From Lunularia cruciata (lineage: Eukaryota; Streptophyta; Marchantiopsida; Lunulariales; Lunulariaceae): 64,000 bases of DNA. The notes beneath the pieces were generated by a model. The model searched no databases and had not been told where the DNA came from. It was given only the letters and a program-made list of their open reading frames with translations. Below are positions 24,853 to 35,600 of the stretch, one piece after another. Location of the stretch: the NCBI GenBank assembly GCA_948567375.1, contig OX419757.1, positions 70,184,001 through 70,248,000 on the forward strand. Reading direction: 5' to 3'. The position numbers and the translations under genes were made by a program. Position 1 is the first letter of the stretch. The number at the start of each line of letters is the position of its first letter.

Positions 24853-26536
24853 TAAGCTCTCCAAAACCTGCAAAAGCAAGCCGGACAGTTGAGAGAGCAG
24901 GCGATGTGGCTCAGTAAGATGCAGGAGGAAGTAAGTACTGTGCGCGTCAAGAATGTCCATTTGAAGGCGATGACAATCGTAATGGAGCAAGAATTGGACA
25001 GCTTGAAGAAGAGTGCCGCAGCAAAAGATCAAGCATGGCATTGAGAATTGGCATCCAGGCAAGAAGAAGAAGAGCATTTGCATGAACTTGTCAGGAGTGT
25101 GGAGCAGCAGAAAATGCAGTATGCAGAGGAGAAGAAGATGCTCGCTGCAGAATACAAAGATGAATTGCAGATGGATCGGGAGGAGTTGAAGGTGGAGCGT
25201 TCTCAAGGATATGCATTGGAATCAGTAGGGGACATTGCGGGGAAGCTACGAGCAATTTTAAGCACGGAGACTGAAGGAAGATTGGAAGAAGCTCGTCTGC
25301 ATGAGTTGAAGTTACTTGTGCATGAGACTCGGAAGCAAAGAGCCAAGGATGTGGACATGAACACATTGCTGATTCGGTTGAGAGAACGTGTAGATAGAAA
25401 AATGTTGGAGGTAGAAAATAATGTTAGTCTTAGGCTAGATTTAGTCAATTTAGAGTTAGGGAAAATTCAGAATAGTGTGACAGAAGATAGGAAACCCGAT
25501 GTCGCAGAAGTAGGAATTCAGGTATCATTGGACTTGCTAATTGACATCTTAGAGAAGAGTGGGTCAGGAAATAAGAGTGTAGAAGGAGTAATCCGGAGCT
25601 CAATTGAAGACTGTAGTGAAGAAGTTATAGAATTAGTAAAGAAATTAGTAGAATCAGTCATACCTGAAGAAGATGAAATAGTAGGAAGATCATCGGGTTT
25701 GGAAGCCGATGATGACGTCGACATCGGATCGGGATAGATGTCAATTTTGAGATAGGAAAGGACAGATATGAAACGATAGATTGTCACTTAGGATCTGTAG
25801 GTAGGAAGAGATGTTAGGAAGTAGTGCTTAGGTAGGCAAGTCTGCCGTTTGCTTCAGTATTTAAGTGGAGCATTTGCAGTATGATGTTATTCAGTATTCA
25901 ACTTTCTGAAGACAGATAAAGCAAAGTGATGTTCTCAGTACTCGTCGCTTAAGCTTAATTCCGATTGTCAATTTTGTGTGTGTATTTTTGAGTGTGTGGA
26001 GAATTCCAAAGAGCAAGTCAGTGTGTTTGTGGATGTTGGAATCTACAGCCCTGATCTTCATTCTGTGTGTTTGATCCTAAGTGAAGTGCATCGGAGCAAT
26101 GCCTTGACAGATCTGAGAGGAATTGTAGTGTTGTTAGTATTCTGCATTGGTGAGTGCAGTACGAAGTTGATGTGAAGCAATTTTGATCGAGGAAGTTGTG
26201 CCTTCAGTGGAGGGGTGGAACACAATTCTAAGGCAAAATCGGTCTTCGCAGTGAAGTGCCATCTTCGGGAGAATTTGAATCATCACAATCAAGAGTTGTT
26301 TGGACAGAATTTACTATGTTGTGATTATGTGTGTGTATTTGTGACAAGTTGTCAAGATTGTGAGCTTGTTACTCTCTTCTAGGTGTAGTTTCTACCTGAG
26401 AGATTAAAGAAGCAATCAAGAAGAACTGCAATTGTGACTTTTGACTTTGTATTTGACCAATTCTGGATAGTATCTCTGCGGGAACAAACTTTACTGACCC
26501 GATTACTGCAAAAGTGATATTTGTTGAGTTGTCACA
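24853..26536 (+). mobile_element. Coiled-coil unit B, 5'-truncated
   Basis: Homology to units A and C begins abruptly near 24,853, inside the coiled-coil coding part, and continues to the standard 3' terminus GAGTTGTCACA at 26,536. The 3' non-coding part keeps the TATTTAAG box (25,858-25,865), the GAGTGTGTGGAGAATTCCAAAG stretch and the conserved end. Loss of the 5' half means no target duplication can be checked. Confidence 0.7.
24856..25737 (+). pseudogene. Coiled-coil protein of unit B, C-terminal half
   Basis: The frame is open from about 25,048 to 25,737 (229 codons). It is the best-kept copy of the C-terminal half in the window. It shows continuous Glu/Lys/Leu heptad-like sequence (residues 1-135), then V-E-N-N-V-S-L-R-L-D-L, K-P-D-V-A-E-V-G-I-Q-V, L-E-K-S-G-S-G-N-K and a final D-D-D-V-D-I-G-S-G before the stop. 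One stop at 25,044 separates it from the preceding coil. The N-terminal domain and acidic part are missing. Function unknown; the strong conservation of the tail between A and B suggests past selection on the protein. Confidence 0.6.
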
Positions 26537-28162
26537 ATGATGTTATCATAGCCACCACCATGTATATCCAAAACCCTTCCACTTTTATAACTTGCCATCA
26601 CCTTGGTTCCTTCCCCAAAAATACTTCTCACTCTATCAAGCTCTAAAGGGAGCTAGAGGATGATTTGTCTCAATGCTTAGTAGCCTACAAGCAAGTACAA
26701 GTACATGCAATCCATGGAGAAGAAGCAAAAGAAGTTCACCACTTGCCAAAAGTATAAGTACAAGATAACCCTATTTGATGAGTTCTTCTCCAAGCATCAT
26801 TGGATGGATTAATGATCCATATCATTGCTTAATAGTTTACCTCCTTGTCACATTCCTAATATCATTTCCATGACTTGTACTTGATGGTCTACACATCAAT
26901 CAATACCTCACCTTATGGTGCTATTGAGAAATACAACCCTTGTAGCTTGGTGCTAAAGAAGCATGGCACACTTAGTATGGATTGCTTATCACTCTAGAAC
27001 TCATGCCCATGGAACTTAGCTCATATTAAGAAACCATTTCCCCACTTGATGCATAAAAGTAAGAGTGTGTAATTAAGAAGAGCTAGAATCCCATGCCAAA
27101 AACAACACAAGGAGATTTGCCAAACTACCAAAGTGACCATGCTCTATCTACCCCAGCAAATGTATTTGAATCCACTCAAAAAAACTGTACCTTTTAAGGA
27201 CATGATTTCACAATACTTAGAGACCTCACAAAGTTGTTTTAACTTTTGACCAAAAGGTCTATATGTGTGAGAGAGATCCATTATTTTGTGCATGTTTCAA
27301 TGTTTTTCTTCATTTGAAGCTCCATTTGACCTCTAAGTCATTGACATTACACACTTCAATTGATCATAATGCTATTTAGAATTTAGGACTTGTCTATACA
27401 TTCATGACCAGATTGGTGGCGGATCAAATCTTTTTCTCCAATTGTGCATGTGGACTCAAGACTTGGTTGGCAAATAAGTGATCTTGTGGAGCATAAAGTT
27501 TCCTTCAATGTAATGTAGGGATAGTAAGTGCTAATATAAGCGAATTGAAGTCATTGTTGCAAACTAATCTCCAACTTTCCTCCCATTTTGTGGTTCCTAA
27601 TAGGCCAATTTTCGAGACATATGTGACCAAGGTGGAAGAGGGATTCGTTTCTCTCCAAGTGTCATTGCAGTAGATGAGAGATGGTCTATCCCCCCGGGCA
27701 TAGGATGACCGTCTGTCCTTTGCTTCACTACCATCTGATTGGACCAGAGGTTTGCAGTCTTCCTTCATGGAGCAATAGTGTTAGCATATGCTTCATTCTC
27801 CCTTCGTTGACTTTTCCATTCCTTGGGCCACTAGAGCTTGAGAGGGAGCATTTGTAGATGACTCATAGACTTATACTTGGTCCAAGAGGATCAAGTGATA
27901 GTGGCGGATGTTGTGGTTACAGACCTTATGCATTGATGCAATTTTGAAGGGAGTCATTACTCATCCTCTTGGATGGGTGGCAAGCAGAGCAACAACACAT
28001 AAGGTCTCCAAATATAGAGGGTATGCAGCAAGGTCATCTCTTTGTTCCTCTAGCCTTATGAGAGTTATATGGAGTGATGGACATGGCGCTCAACACATTT
28101 GTTAGGGTGTGCACAAGAGCTTATCATATTAGACGTTAGGGTGTACCACTCTCACTCTCATA
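26537..28162. other. No recognisable gene between unit B and the methyltransferase element
   Basis: Only short frames. A minus-strand frame at 27,505-27,768 reads smoothly but matches nothing I know. The sequence is probably transposon debris into which unit B and the methyltransferase element inserted. Confidence 0.3.
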
Positions 28163-28605
28163 CTTTGTTGTATATGTCACGCCATTTGTAGTGCCACATC
28201 TAGATGCTTGGACACTAGAGTTCCAGTGATAGTAGTAAAAGTTATTTCAGCCATTCCTTAGAGACTACTTTCTGACGGTTAGATTTTGTGTTTGGGGTAC
28301 TGACTTCACGGTGGGGCCCACTGTCACTTTGCACCATTTGCACCGTCGAGTGTGCCATCAGCGGGACCGTTAGGGTTTCAGAGCTAGCTCAAGTCCAGGG
28401 GGTATAGTTTCAAAGTGAGCTCCAGAGAGCTCACTTCTCTGATGTTGAGCCTTCGAGTTCCTGGCTATGGTGGACAAAGGCCGGTGAGCGTCACATGGAT
28501 TCTCTATGCTTGAGTGGGTGTGGCTTGACTATAATCAGTGCCCAGTTGTTGGCAATTTATAGAGTGACAGATCAAGTATTGATCTGAGTTGAGTTGAGTT
28601 GAGAG
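28163..28605 (+). repeat. 5' LTR (partial) of the methyltransferase element
   Basis: 28,166-28,332 matches the 3' LTR from TGTCACRCCATTTGTAGTG to CCCACTGTCACTTTGC. The following 270 bases are not in the truncated 3' LTR. Part of them (TTTATAGAGTGACARATCAAGTA, 28,557 onwards) recurs inverted at the window end next to an LTR start, so I take the LTR to run to about 28,605. Its exact end and primer site were not identified. Confidence 0.5.
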
Positions 28606-30080
28606 TGGTAAGCAATCTGATTACATCAGAGAAGTGAGGTCAGGGGGAAATCGGGTGCAGGAACTGTGAGTGTTGGTGGTATCTCCAAGCTTGGTGGTAG
28701 CTCGATTCAAGTTCAGTGTTTCCCTAGTGTGTAGCAGCTCAATCGATTGATGCAGATTTGGCAGTTAGGCAGATGGTGTGCGGAAGCGCTGGCCAAATTT
28801 TGAGCAAAGAAGGAGCAATTTTTGAGCAATGTTGTGATTTTGAGCTCAAGAGGTGAAGGCATGACCAATTTGCTACGAGTTGGGCTCAAAAAGTCAAATT
28901 GAAGGTGGAGTTGGGAAGCTCTTCTCATGAAATTGTGATTTGGAAAAACTCGTTTTGTCAATTTGGCTCGAGTGGAAAGTTAGCGGGGGATTTGGCAGAC
29001 AGCCATCTTTAGGGTTTACGTCAGATTTTATGTCAGATTTACATCAGATTTGGCCAGAATTGGAGGATTTTTTGCTGTTTGGCCAGATTTGGAGGAGTTT
29101 CGCTAGTTTGGAGGACTTTCATAGATTTATAGAAGTTTCACCAATTTTGGAGGAGGTTCAAAGTGGCAACAAGAAAGGCCTCATTTGGCTGAATTTTGGC
29201 ATTTTGAGGCATAGGGCTGTGGTCTATGAGAGGCTACTAAGGCCTAGAAGGGCCAGCAAGTCAACTTGCTGGTGTGAGGCTAGCTAGTTTAGAGTAGATC
29301 TTGGTCATTGGTTGGCAAAATCTGCCTTTCCTGCTAGATTGTGCACAACAGGGTTTGACCTCTAGATCTCTTGTTCCTAGACTGGTGCCCTAGCCAACTG
29401 GTCCACCCTCACTTGTTGTCATAGTGACTGTGCCACTGTTATCTATACACATGTAGCTTTGGCTAGGAGAGGCAGTTTGATCCCATTCTTGGTGATCCTG
29501 GTAGCTTAGGACTTAGATACGAACTTCTCTTATGTCAAATGCCAAATGATGGCAGAGTCAGTCCCGTGTTGTGTTATGAGATGGAGGGTTTTTGTTTAGA
29601 TTTCTTGTGATTGGATCCCCTCCATTCTCTGCTTCTTGTTTGTGCACCACGTTTGTGTGAGGTGCCTTGACTTTTGAGCATTGGTGCTCTGGTGTGCTCT
29701 CGGTGGTGAGGCTGGAGTGATAACCAGTCAGACTACCTTTGTTTCTCTCCGATGAGGCAAGAAGTGATGACTTGCAGACCATGAGAGTGCGTGTTATGAT
29801 GGTAGGTTACAGGTTGCCCTTTCCCCTAGTGTAGTTATCTCGGTTAGAGTTACATTAGTGGGTGGTGCTTGGTGGTGTTGGCACTTGGTGGGGTACTTGC
29901 GGTTACGACTTGCGGTTGCAGTTGGTGGTTTGGGTTTGCTATTGTGGTTACTTTGTCACGACGGAGTTCTTTGGAGATTCCAGAGGAGTTAGCCCTGTAG
30001 TACGCAGTGGGTTTACTTGGAGTGGTGCTCGGTATCAGCTTGTATCTCAAGTCTCAGTGAGGGAGGAGATTGACTCTTAG
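28606..30080 (+). other. Leader of the methyltransferase element
   Basis: About 1.5 kb without a credible protein. It contains a small triple repeat, GTCAGATTT / GTCAGATTTACATCAGATTT, at about 29,022-29,052. A 115-codon open frame (28,940-29,287) shows no motif and is not counted as a gene. Confidence 0.4.
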
Positions 30081-31425
30081 TTGGAGTTCGACACAGGAGC
30101 TGATTCAGTTGAGAGTGCACTTGGTGTGTCCGCACCGTTGTTGTGGGACATGGATGAGATTTATGGGGCCTCCAAAGGCCCTAGGCGTTACTCTGGTACA
30201 GTGGGTACCATTGAGTTGGATGACTTCATCCAGGAGTTCAACAGTTGGTGTGATCTGCAACAGATGCGGAACCCGACTTTGTTCACACCCTTCATGGCAT
30301 AGAAGGGGTTGTTTCAGCACTTGGAGGGTCCGCCGATGGATGACTACCATGAGTTTAGGAGAGCTCATTTGGAGGAGATTGAGTTATGGAGACAGTATTG
30401 GTCTCCACACTATGTCTCCATCACTTCAGGCTTGGTGGCCAGGAGTAGATCGGCTGTACCCACAAGTTCTAGCTTGAGTAGTGTTGGTGGAGCTAGTGGA
30501 GGTGCACTAGCTGGAGATAGTGCTACTACGAGTGGAGGTACCGCTGCAAGAGGTGGTGTGGTACCGGGGTTTAACCCCATGGTGGAGTTCTTCCTGTGTT
30601 TGAGGCAAAACTACCAAGGAGTGCGGTCTGACAAGCTAAGGAGTTCCAGTGGAAGGCTGGAGAGAGCCTACGCGAGGCATACACTCGCATGAGGCGGCTG
30701 ATCAGTTTCACTCAGGGAGTTACTGAGGCCCAGGCAGTCCAGTTTTGGTATGGGATACTGGATAGGGAGTTGTGACGTAGAGTTCGTGATGCTATGTTGT
30801 TGCAGGCTACTTCGCCCACTTTGGCAGTAGTCTTTGGTTTGGCTGAGCGTATTGAGCTCAACATGGTAGAGGAGAGAATGGTGACATTTGGATTTGGTAG
30901 GGAGACCTCATCTACGGCTGTGACTTCTTCTATAGTGCAGCAGAGTACACCACGCTCAATTGGTTTTTGAGGATAGGGTGGATAGCCCAAATCCTATGGA
31001 GCGAGTGGAGGGCCTAGTGGAGTTAGACCCTTACCCTTATTTTTGAGTCAGCAGCAGCCAGTGAGTGGTGGTGTTGCTTGTTGGACTTGTGGTGGACCTC
31101 ACCATCGTAGAGAGTGTACTTAGGGTAGCGGACCTGATACCTTTGGTGCATCACAGCCATCACAGAGGTAGTGTGAGCATTGCCATAGATTTGGTCACAC
31201 TAGTGATTGGTGTTTTGACCTACACCCGGAGTTACAAAGTGGTAGGGCTGCTATGGCAAGTAGTAGAGGAGCTCCAGTTCATGGAGGACGAGGTGGTAGA
31301 GGTGGTGGTAGAGGATCTACACCTAGAAGGGGTGCAGTACCTGCCCTTACTTCTGACACAGCTATGGCTACTCGGATTGAGCAGTTGGAGCAGAGATTGG
31401 CTAGTATGGCTATTGCTTAGAGGAG
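30081..31425 (+). pseudogene. gag of the methyltransferase element, with two zinc knuckles
   Basis: The N-terminal half (30,081-30,690) contains L-D-D-F-I-Q-E-F and L-F-Q-H-L-E-G-P. After a frameshift near 30,650 comes the conserved end of a Retrotrans_gag domain: E-A-Y-T-R-M-R-R-L-I, G-V-T-E-A-Q-A-V-Q-F-W, G-I-L-D-R-E-L. Two zinc knuckles follow: C-W-T-C-G-G-P-H-H-R-R-E-C near 31,081 (one residue short of the canonical spacing) and a canonical C-E-H-C-H-R-F-G-H-T-S-D-W-C at 31,172-31,213. An Arg/Gly-rich tail (about 31,255-31,335) would suit RNA binding. Stops at 30,301, 30,773 and just before the second knuckle are each one C-to-T change from Gln or Arg codons. The true start is uncertain. 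Confidence 0.7.
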
Positions 31426-31989
31426 ATTAGATTTGGGTGCTGAGGTTTCCACCTCATATGCTGGTGATAGGGATGCTTTGGACTTCATGTGCGGAGCAGC
31501 ATAGGTAGATGCATCTATAGCAATGACTAGGAGTGCAGTTTGTGCTCCAGAGCCTAGAGGAGCATCAATGGAGTTGGACCTACAGAGAGGAGAGGTTGGG
31601 AGACAAGTCAGACTTCCCTAGTCTTTCACGCTATCTAAGACATTACAGACAACATCCATGGTTCCTAGACATCCCAGTACAAGTGTGGTAGGTGGTGATG
31701 GAGTACATGATGGACTACCTGTTAGTCAGCCACCTACTAGTACACAAACTGAGTCTAGCATGATGTTGGGAGCGGCTCAGCTGATTATGCGGCATCCTTT
31801 GTTTTCAGCCAGTGACATGTTTACATTGGGAGTTGACCCAGCCCCAGTGTTCTGGTTGGCTGCCATGTTGTGTGAGAGTAGGGATGGTGCAGTTCCTACT
31901 ACTAGAGCAGAGGTGGTTGGTAGTGGAGCTGACTTGGTTGAGGAGCAAGGGATCCGTTCAGCGACTAGTGGTTTATGGTAGGCAGTAGC

Positions 31990-32420
31990 GGCTAGACTAG
32001 AGGAGTTGCCAGCTAGACCGGCCTTTGAGAGAGCACGGTTCACACCTGGTGTTGTCCTATTGGATAACCAAAGGGGGATTTTTTGTTTGGTGGGACCTTC
32101 AGGGAAGGTCTATACACCACAGAGAGTCTTGTTAGACTCTGGTGCGCAGCCCCTTATGTTGGGGAAGGCTGCATTTGTTGGTTTGGAGTTACGGAAGACC
32201 AATGTGGAGAGGTGTCCATTTCAGATCCAGACATCTCTAGGTGGTGGTTCGACATAGTACATCACACGTGGAGAGCTTGTTGTCCAGGTTCAGCTGGTCA
32301 TCCGACTGATAGCTCGATGGTGAGAGCTCAGGCTATTGCGATGATAGTTGAGTCATATGATGTGCTAGTTGGGGGAGCAGTGTTATACCCCATGGGTTTC
32401 AGCTTTGACTATTGGGAGGA
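31990..32420 (+). pseudogene. Aspartic protease of the methyltransferase element
   Basis: The catalytic signature is V-L-L-D-S-G-A-Q-P-L-M-L with the Asp codon at 32,135-32,137, preceded by a hydrophobic strand as in retropepsins. The frame shifts near 32,255. The second half, E-S-Y-D-V-L-V-G-G-A-V-L-Y-P-M-G near 32,350-32,400, gives the conserved D-V-L-x-G flap/dimer region. The active site itself is intact. It leads straight into the methyltransferase domain, so the methyltransferase lies between protease and RT. Confidence 0.75.
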
Positions 32421-32819
32421 GACAGCCTCTTATAGACCTGGTTGGCAGTCTGGTGAGGGACGGGTATGTTGCCTACCAGTACGCTTCAGTAGTGGCAGTC
32501 TTGGCTCACTACAGTCCGGGACCATGGCAGCATCAGTTTTAGCTTTTAGTGATGCAGTTACTTGGCCTGGTGACTTGTTGGAGGGGAACGCCCATGCATA
32601 GGATACTCCAGTACCAGAGGAGATCACTCGGCTTTGGAGTATGAGTGGGATTGTTCCATCCACCTTGGATGTTCCATTGTGGAGTTCAGAGGAGGCATTG
32701 CAGCAGCATGCAGATCAGTTGGTGCAGTAGGCTTGGAGTGGAGACTTTGTACCATCAAGAGATGAGTGTGAGGATGAGCCTCCAGAGGCGATTTCTTTGA
32801 CACCTCTGGATACCACACT

Positions 32820-33800
32820 CATTGCTTGGCAATATCTAGTAGAGGGGATATGCCTATTGGAGTTGTTTGGTGGGATCAGCATCGGACTAGCTGCGGTGTT
32901 ACAGGTGGGTATCCGAGTACAGAGGTACTTGTATGTAGGAGGGATGAGACTACTAGGCGAGTCTCTCTACATCATGTGGCACACTTGGCCTATCGGTATC
33001 CGGAGTTATTACCAATCACAGCAGTCAGAGGTTACCAGAAGGCCCTACCAGGAGACATTTCCTTACTGGGGGCGCATGACCTAGAGAGACATGGGCCTAT
33101 TCACTTGGTGATTTCTGGATGGCCATGTCAGGGACATACACGTGCGGGCCACGGTTTGGGTCTTCAGGATCCTCGTTCTGGTGTGTTTTGGGAGATGTTA
33201 CGGATATTACGACATCTCCAGGTTCATCAGTTTGTTTCTCCAGCTTACCTTTTGGAGAACGTTCCTTTGATGGGTGATTCTCACACCAAAGTGGTGGTGA
33301 GTACACATCAGGTCCATTCTTGGATGGGACCAGCTGTATTGTTAGATGCAGCCAGAGTGGGATCATGGGCTCATCATCTTTGTCTTTGGTGGACAAACCT
33401 CTTACCCAAAGAGGTTCTACAGCGCGCTTATGATGGGATTTAGCGACTTGACCACATCCTTGTTGATGATATCTTGGATGTTGGGCATCAATCTCAGACA
33501 GAGGTAGTGGCTGATAGGTCACCTATGGCAGTAGTGAACCTAGTTGGACAACCTAGAGCTGCATTTCCCACACTCATGAGTTTCCCAGGCTCTCATGCTT
33601 TTTGAGAGGGAGGACCAGGACTTGTTTGGGACTCATAGTTACAGCAGTTGGTGGAGCCCAACGCTGATGAGAGAGAGCGGGCAATGGGTTTTTGCACCGG
33701 TATTACCGCTGTTCCAGCAGTGTCAGAGGCATCCAAGCATCAAGTGTTAGGACAGGCTATGGACCTGAATTGTTTGACCTGGATTGTGAGCCTTGGCTTG
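32820..33800 (+). pseudogene. Cytosine-5 DNA methyltransferase domain in a retrotransposon polyprotein
   Basis: About 310 codons hold the ordered C5-methyltransferase motifs. Motif I, L-L-E-L-F-G-G-I-S-I-G-L-A-A-V, at 32,854-32,898 (S-adenosylmethionine site). A one-base shift near 32,935. Motif II-like R-D-E-T-T-R-R-V. Motif IV, I-S-G-W-P-C-Q-G-H-T-R-A-G-H-G, with the catalytic Cys codon at 33,126-33,128. L-Q-D-P-R-S-G-V-F-W-E. Motif VI, Y-L-L-E-N-V-P, with E-N-V at 33,255-33,263. A V-G-S-W-A-H-H-x-C-L-W-W-T-N-L segment near 33,355-33,405 recalls the A-H-R-x-R-x-F-W-x-N-L stretch of DNMT3/DRM enzymes, with both Arg lost by C-to-T changes. Motif X-like D-E-R-E-R-A-M-G-F and V-L-G-Q-A-M-D-L-N end it near 33,785. 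The frame is broken, but every catalytic motif can be read. The substrate, if active, would be DNA cytosine. Confidence 0.88.
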
Positions 33801-34149
33801 GTAGAGCAGCGTAGGATGCGCTTGATAGGCATCACCACTCGGACACTTGTGAGCCCTGTGCCTATCGAGACCATTCAGGCACATGCTGGGGGCGATGGAC
33901 CGAGTGGACATGGTATTCTTGTGACACATCTAGTAGCTACTAGGGAGAGTGGTCTACTTGGAGTCCATCCAGGTGAGCGTGGGCTACTTGGATTACACCC
34001 TTGGTTCACATGGGATGCAGCTAGAGGACGTGTGGAGCTTGCAGCCAGAGTGGAGGGAGTTTTTTGCATAGAGGTTGGGAGCATGACACTATTGCTCCCA
34101 AGGGCCCAGTGTAGCAGTCAGTCAGTACGTCTTCCACTCCTACTATAGT

Positions 34150-35600
34150 TATAGAGGATACTTGGGAGCCAGATCTTGGACCCAAGCTTATTGGAGAGGA
34201 AAGACGGAAGGTTTGGAGGTTCTTGAGGAGTCACACGAGTTGTTTTGCCTTCAGTATGAAGGATTTAGGTGCTCTAAAGGGACTTGGTATACAGATTGAG
34301 CTGACTAGCGACACACCAGTTCTCTGACGTCCTTATCAATATAGTGATATGGAGAGGACAGTGATTCAAAGCCGGAGTAGTGACCTTTTTGAGGCTGGTT
34401 TGGTGGAGATTTCACATGGAGAGTATGCATCAGCGATAGTGATGCCGGCCAAGAAGGATATGCATGGCAACTATACAAAAAGGCAGATGTGTGGAGATTA
34501 CCATCCTATCAACCAACAGACCAGGGCTGATCGGTATGCCATGCCTACACCGGAGGAGGTTTTTGATGCAATTGGGCATGCAAAGGTCTTCAGTACTTTG
34601 GATCTTTGAGCGGGATATCATCAGTTGCCGATCAGGGAGGAGGATAAGTCCAAGACAACATTTTGGGCTATTGATCCTCACGGCAAGGAAGTGTTATATC
34701 AGTGGAGGTTCTTACCATTTGGGTTAAAGAATGCTCTTGCTGAGTTCCAGAGGATCATGGATAGGATCTTAGCTGGATTGGATTTTGCTCGGTGTTATAT
34801 TGATGACATTTTGGTTTATAGCACTACTATGGAGGAGCATGAGAGACAATTGTTGGAGGTGTTTGAGAGGTTGAGATCTCATGGACTCAAATTACATCCT
34901 GGGAAGTGTAGGTTCTTCCACGAGCAGGTTGAGTATTTGGGTCACACTATCTACCCCGGAGGACTTGGTGTTCAGCAGACCAAGGTGGAGGCTATTGCAC
35001 ATATTCCTCAGCCTACGGATGTGAGTAGAGTGTGAGCATTCCTTGGGTTGGTGAACTTCTATCGCCGCTATGTTAGAGGATTTAGTGCCATTGCCAAGGC
35101 CTTGACGAAGCTGACCAAGCTTACACATGAGTGGTGTTGGGGAGATTAGCAGGAGAGAGCTTTTGTAGAGCTCAAGGAGAGGTTGACATCTGCTCCTATT
35201 TTGAGGAGACCGATCAGGGGACGACCATTTCAGGTTCAGACTGATTGGAGTATGTTGGGGCTTGGAGCGGTGCTCACCCAGCATGATGATGAGGAGAAGG
35301 AGTTTGTGGTGGCCTATGCTAGTTGCTCCAACAATTCAGCAAAGGCAAAGTATAGTTCATATGAGGGAGAGTGCTTGGCAGCAGTTTGGGCAGTAGCACA
35401 TTTCTGATGTTACCTACTTGGTAACCCCTTCACTCTCATCATTGATCATCAGCCACTGAAGTGGTTGATGGAGTCGGACAAGCTTTCAAGGAAGCTTGCA
35501 CGATGGGCTCTGATTTTATAGGAGTATGATTTCACGGTTGTTCACAGACCTGGAGTGGTGAACTGTGATGCAAATGGGTTGAGTAGAAACCCATGTCCCA
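34150..35600 (+). pseudogene. Reverse transcriptase and RNase H of the methyltransferase element
   Basis: A continuous frame apart from stops. RT: V-E-I-S-H-G-E-Y-A-S-A-I-V-M, D-Y-H-P-I-N-Q-Q-T, F-S-T-L-D-L, W-R-F-L-P-F-G-L-K-N-A and active site Y-I-D-D at 34,796-34,807. Connection: F-L-G-L-V-N-F-Y-R-R-Y. RNase H: Q-T-D-W-S-M-L-G-L-G-A-V-L, S-S-Y-E-G-E-C-L-A, I-D-H-Q-P-L-K-W-L and V-N-C-D-A-N-G-L-S-R. Six in-frame stops lie in this stretch and each sits where the family has Arg or Gln: CGA to TGA four times, CAG to TAG twice or more. No indel was noticed between 34,350 and 36,600, so this part is young. Confidence 0.88.

Noticed and set aside
28940-29287. 115-codon frame in the leader of the methyltransferase element
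   Set aside because: It runs over GTCAGATTT repeats, has no motif and lies upstream of gag.
32083-32601. A 172-codon frame overlapping the protease
   Set aside because: The protease motif is in another frame. Only the end of this frame might carry protease sequence after a shift, so it is not a separate gene.
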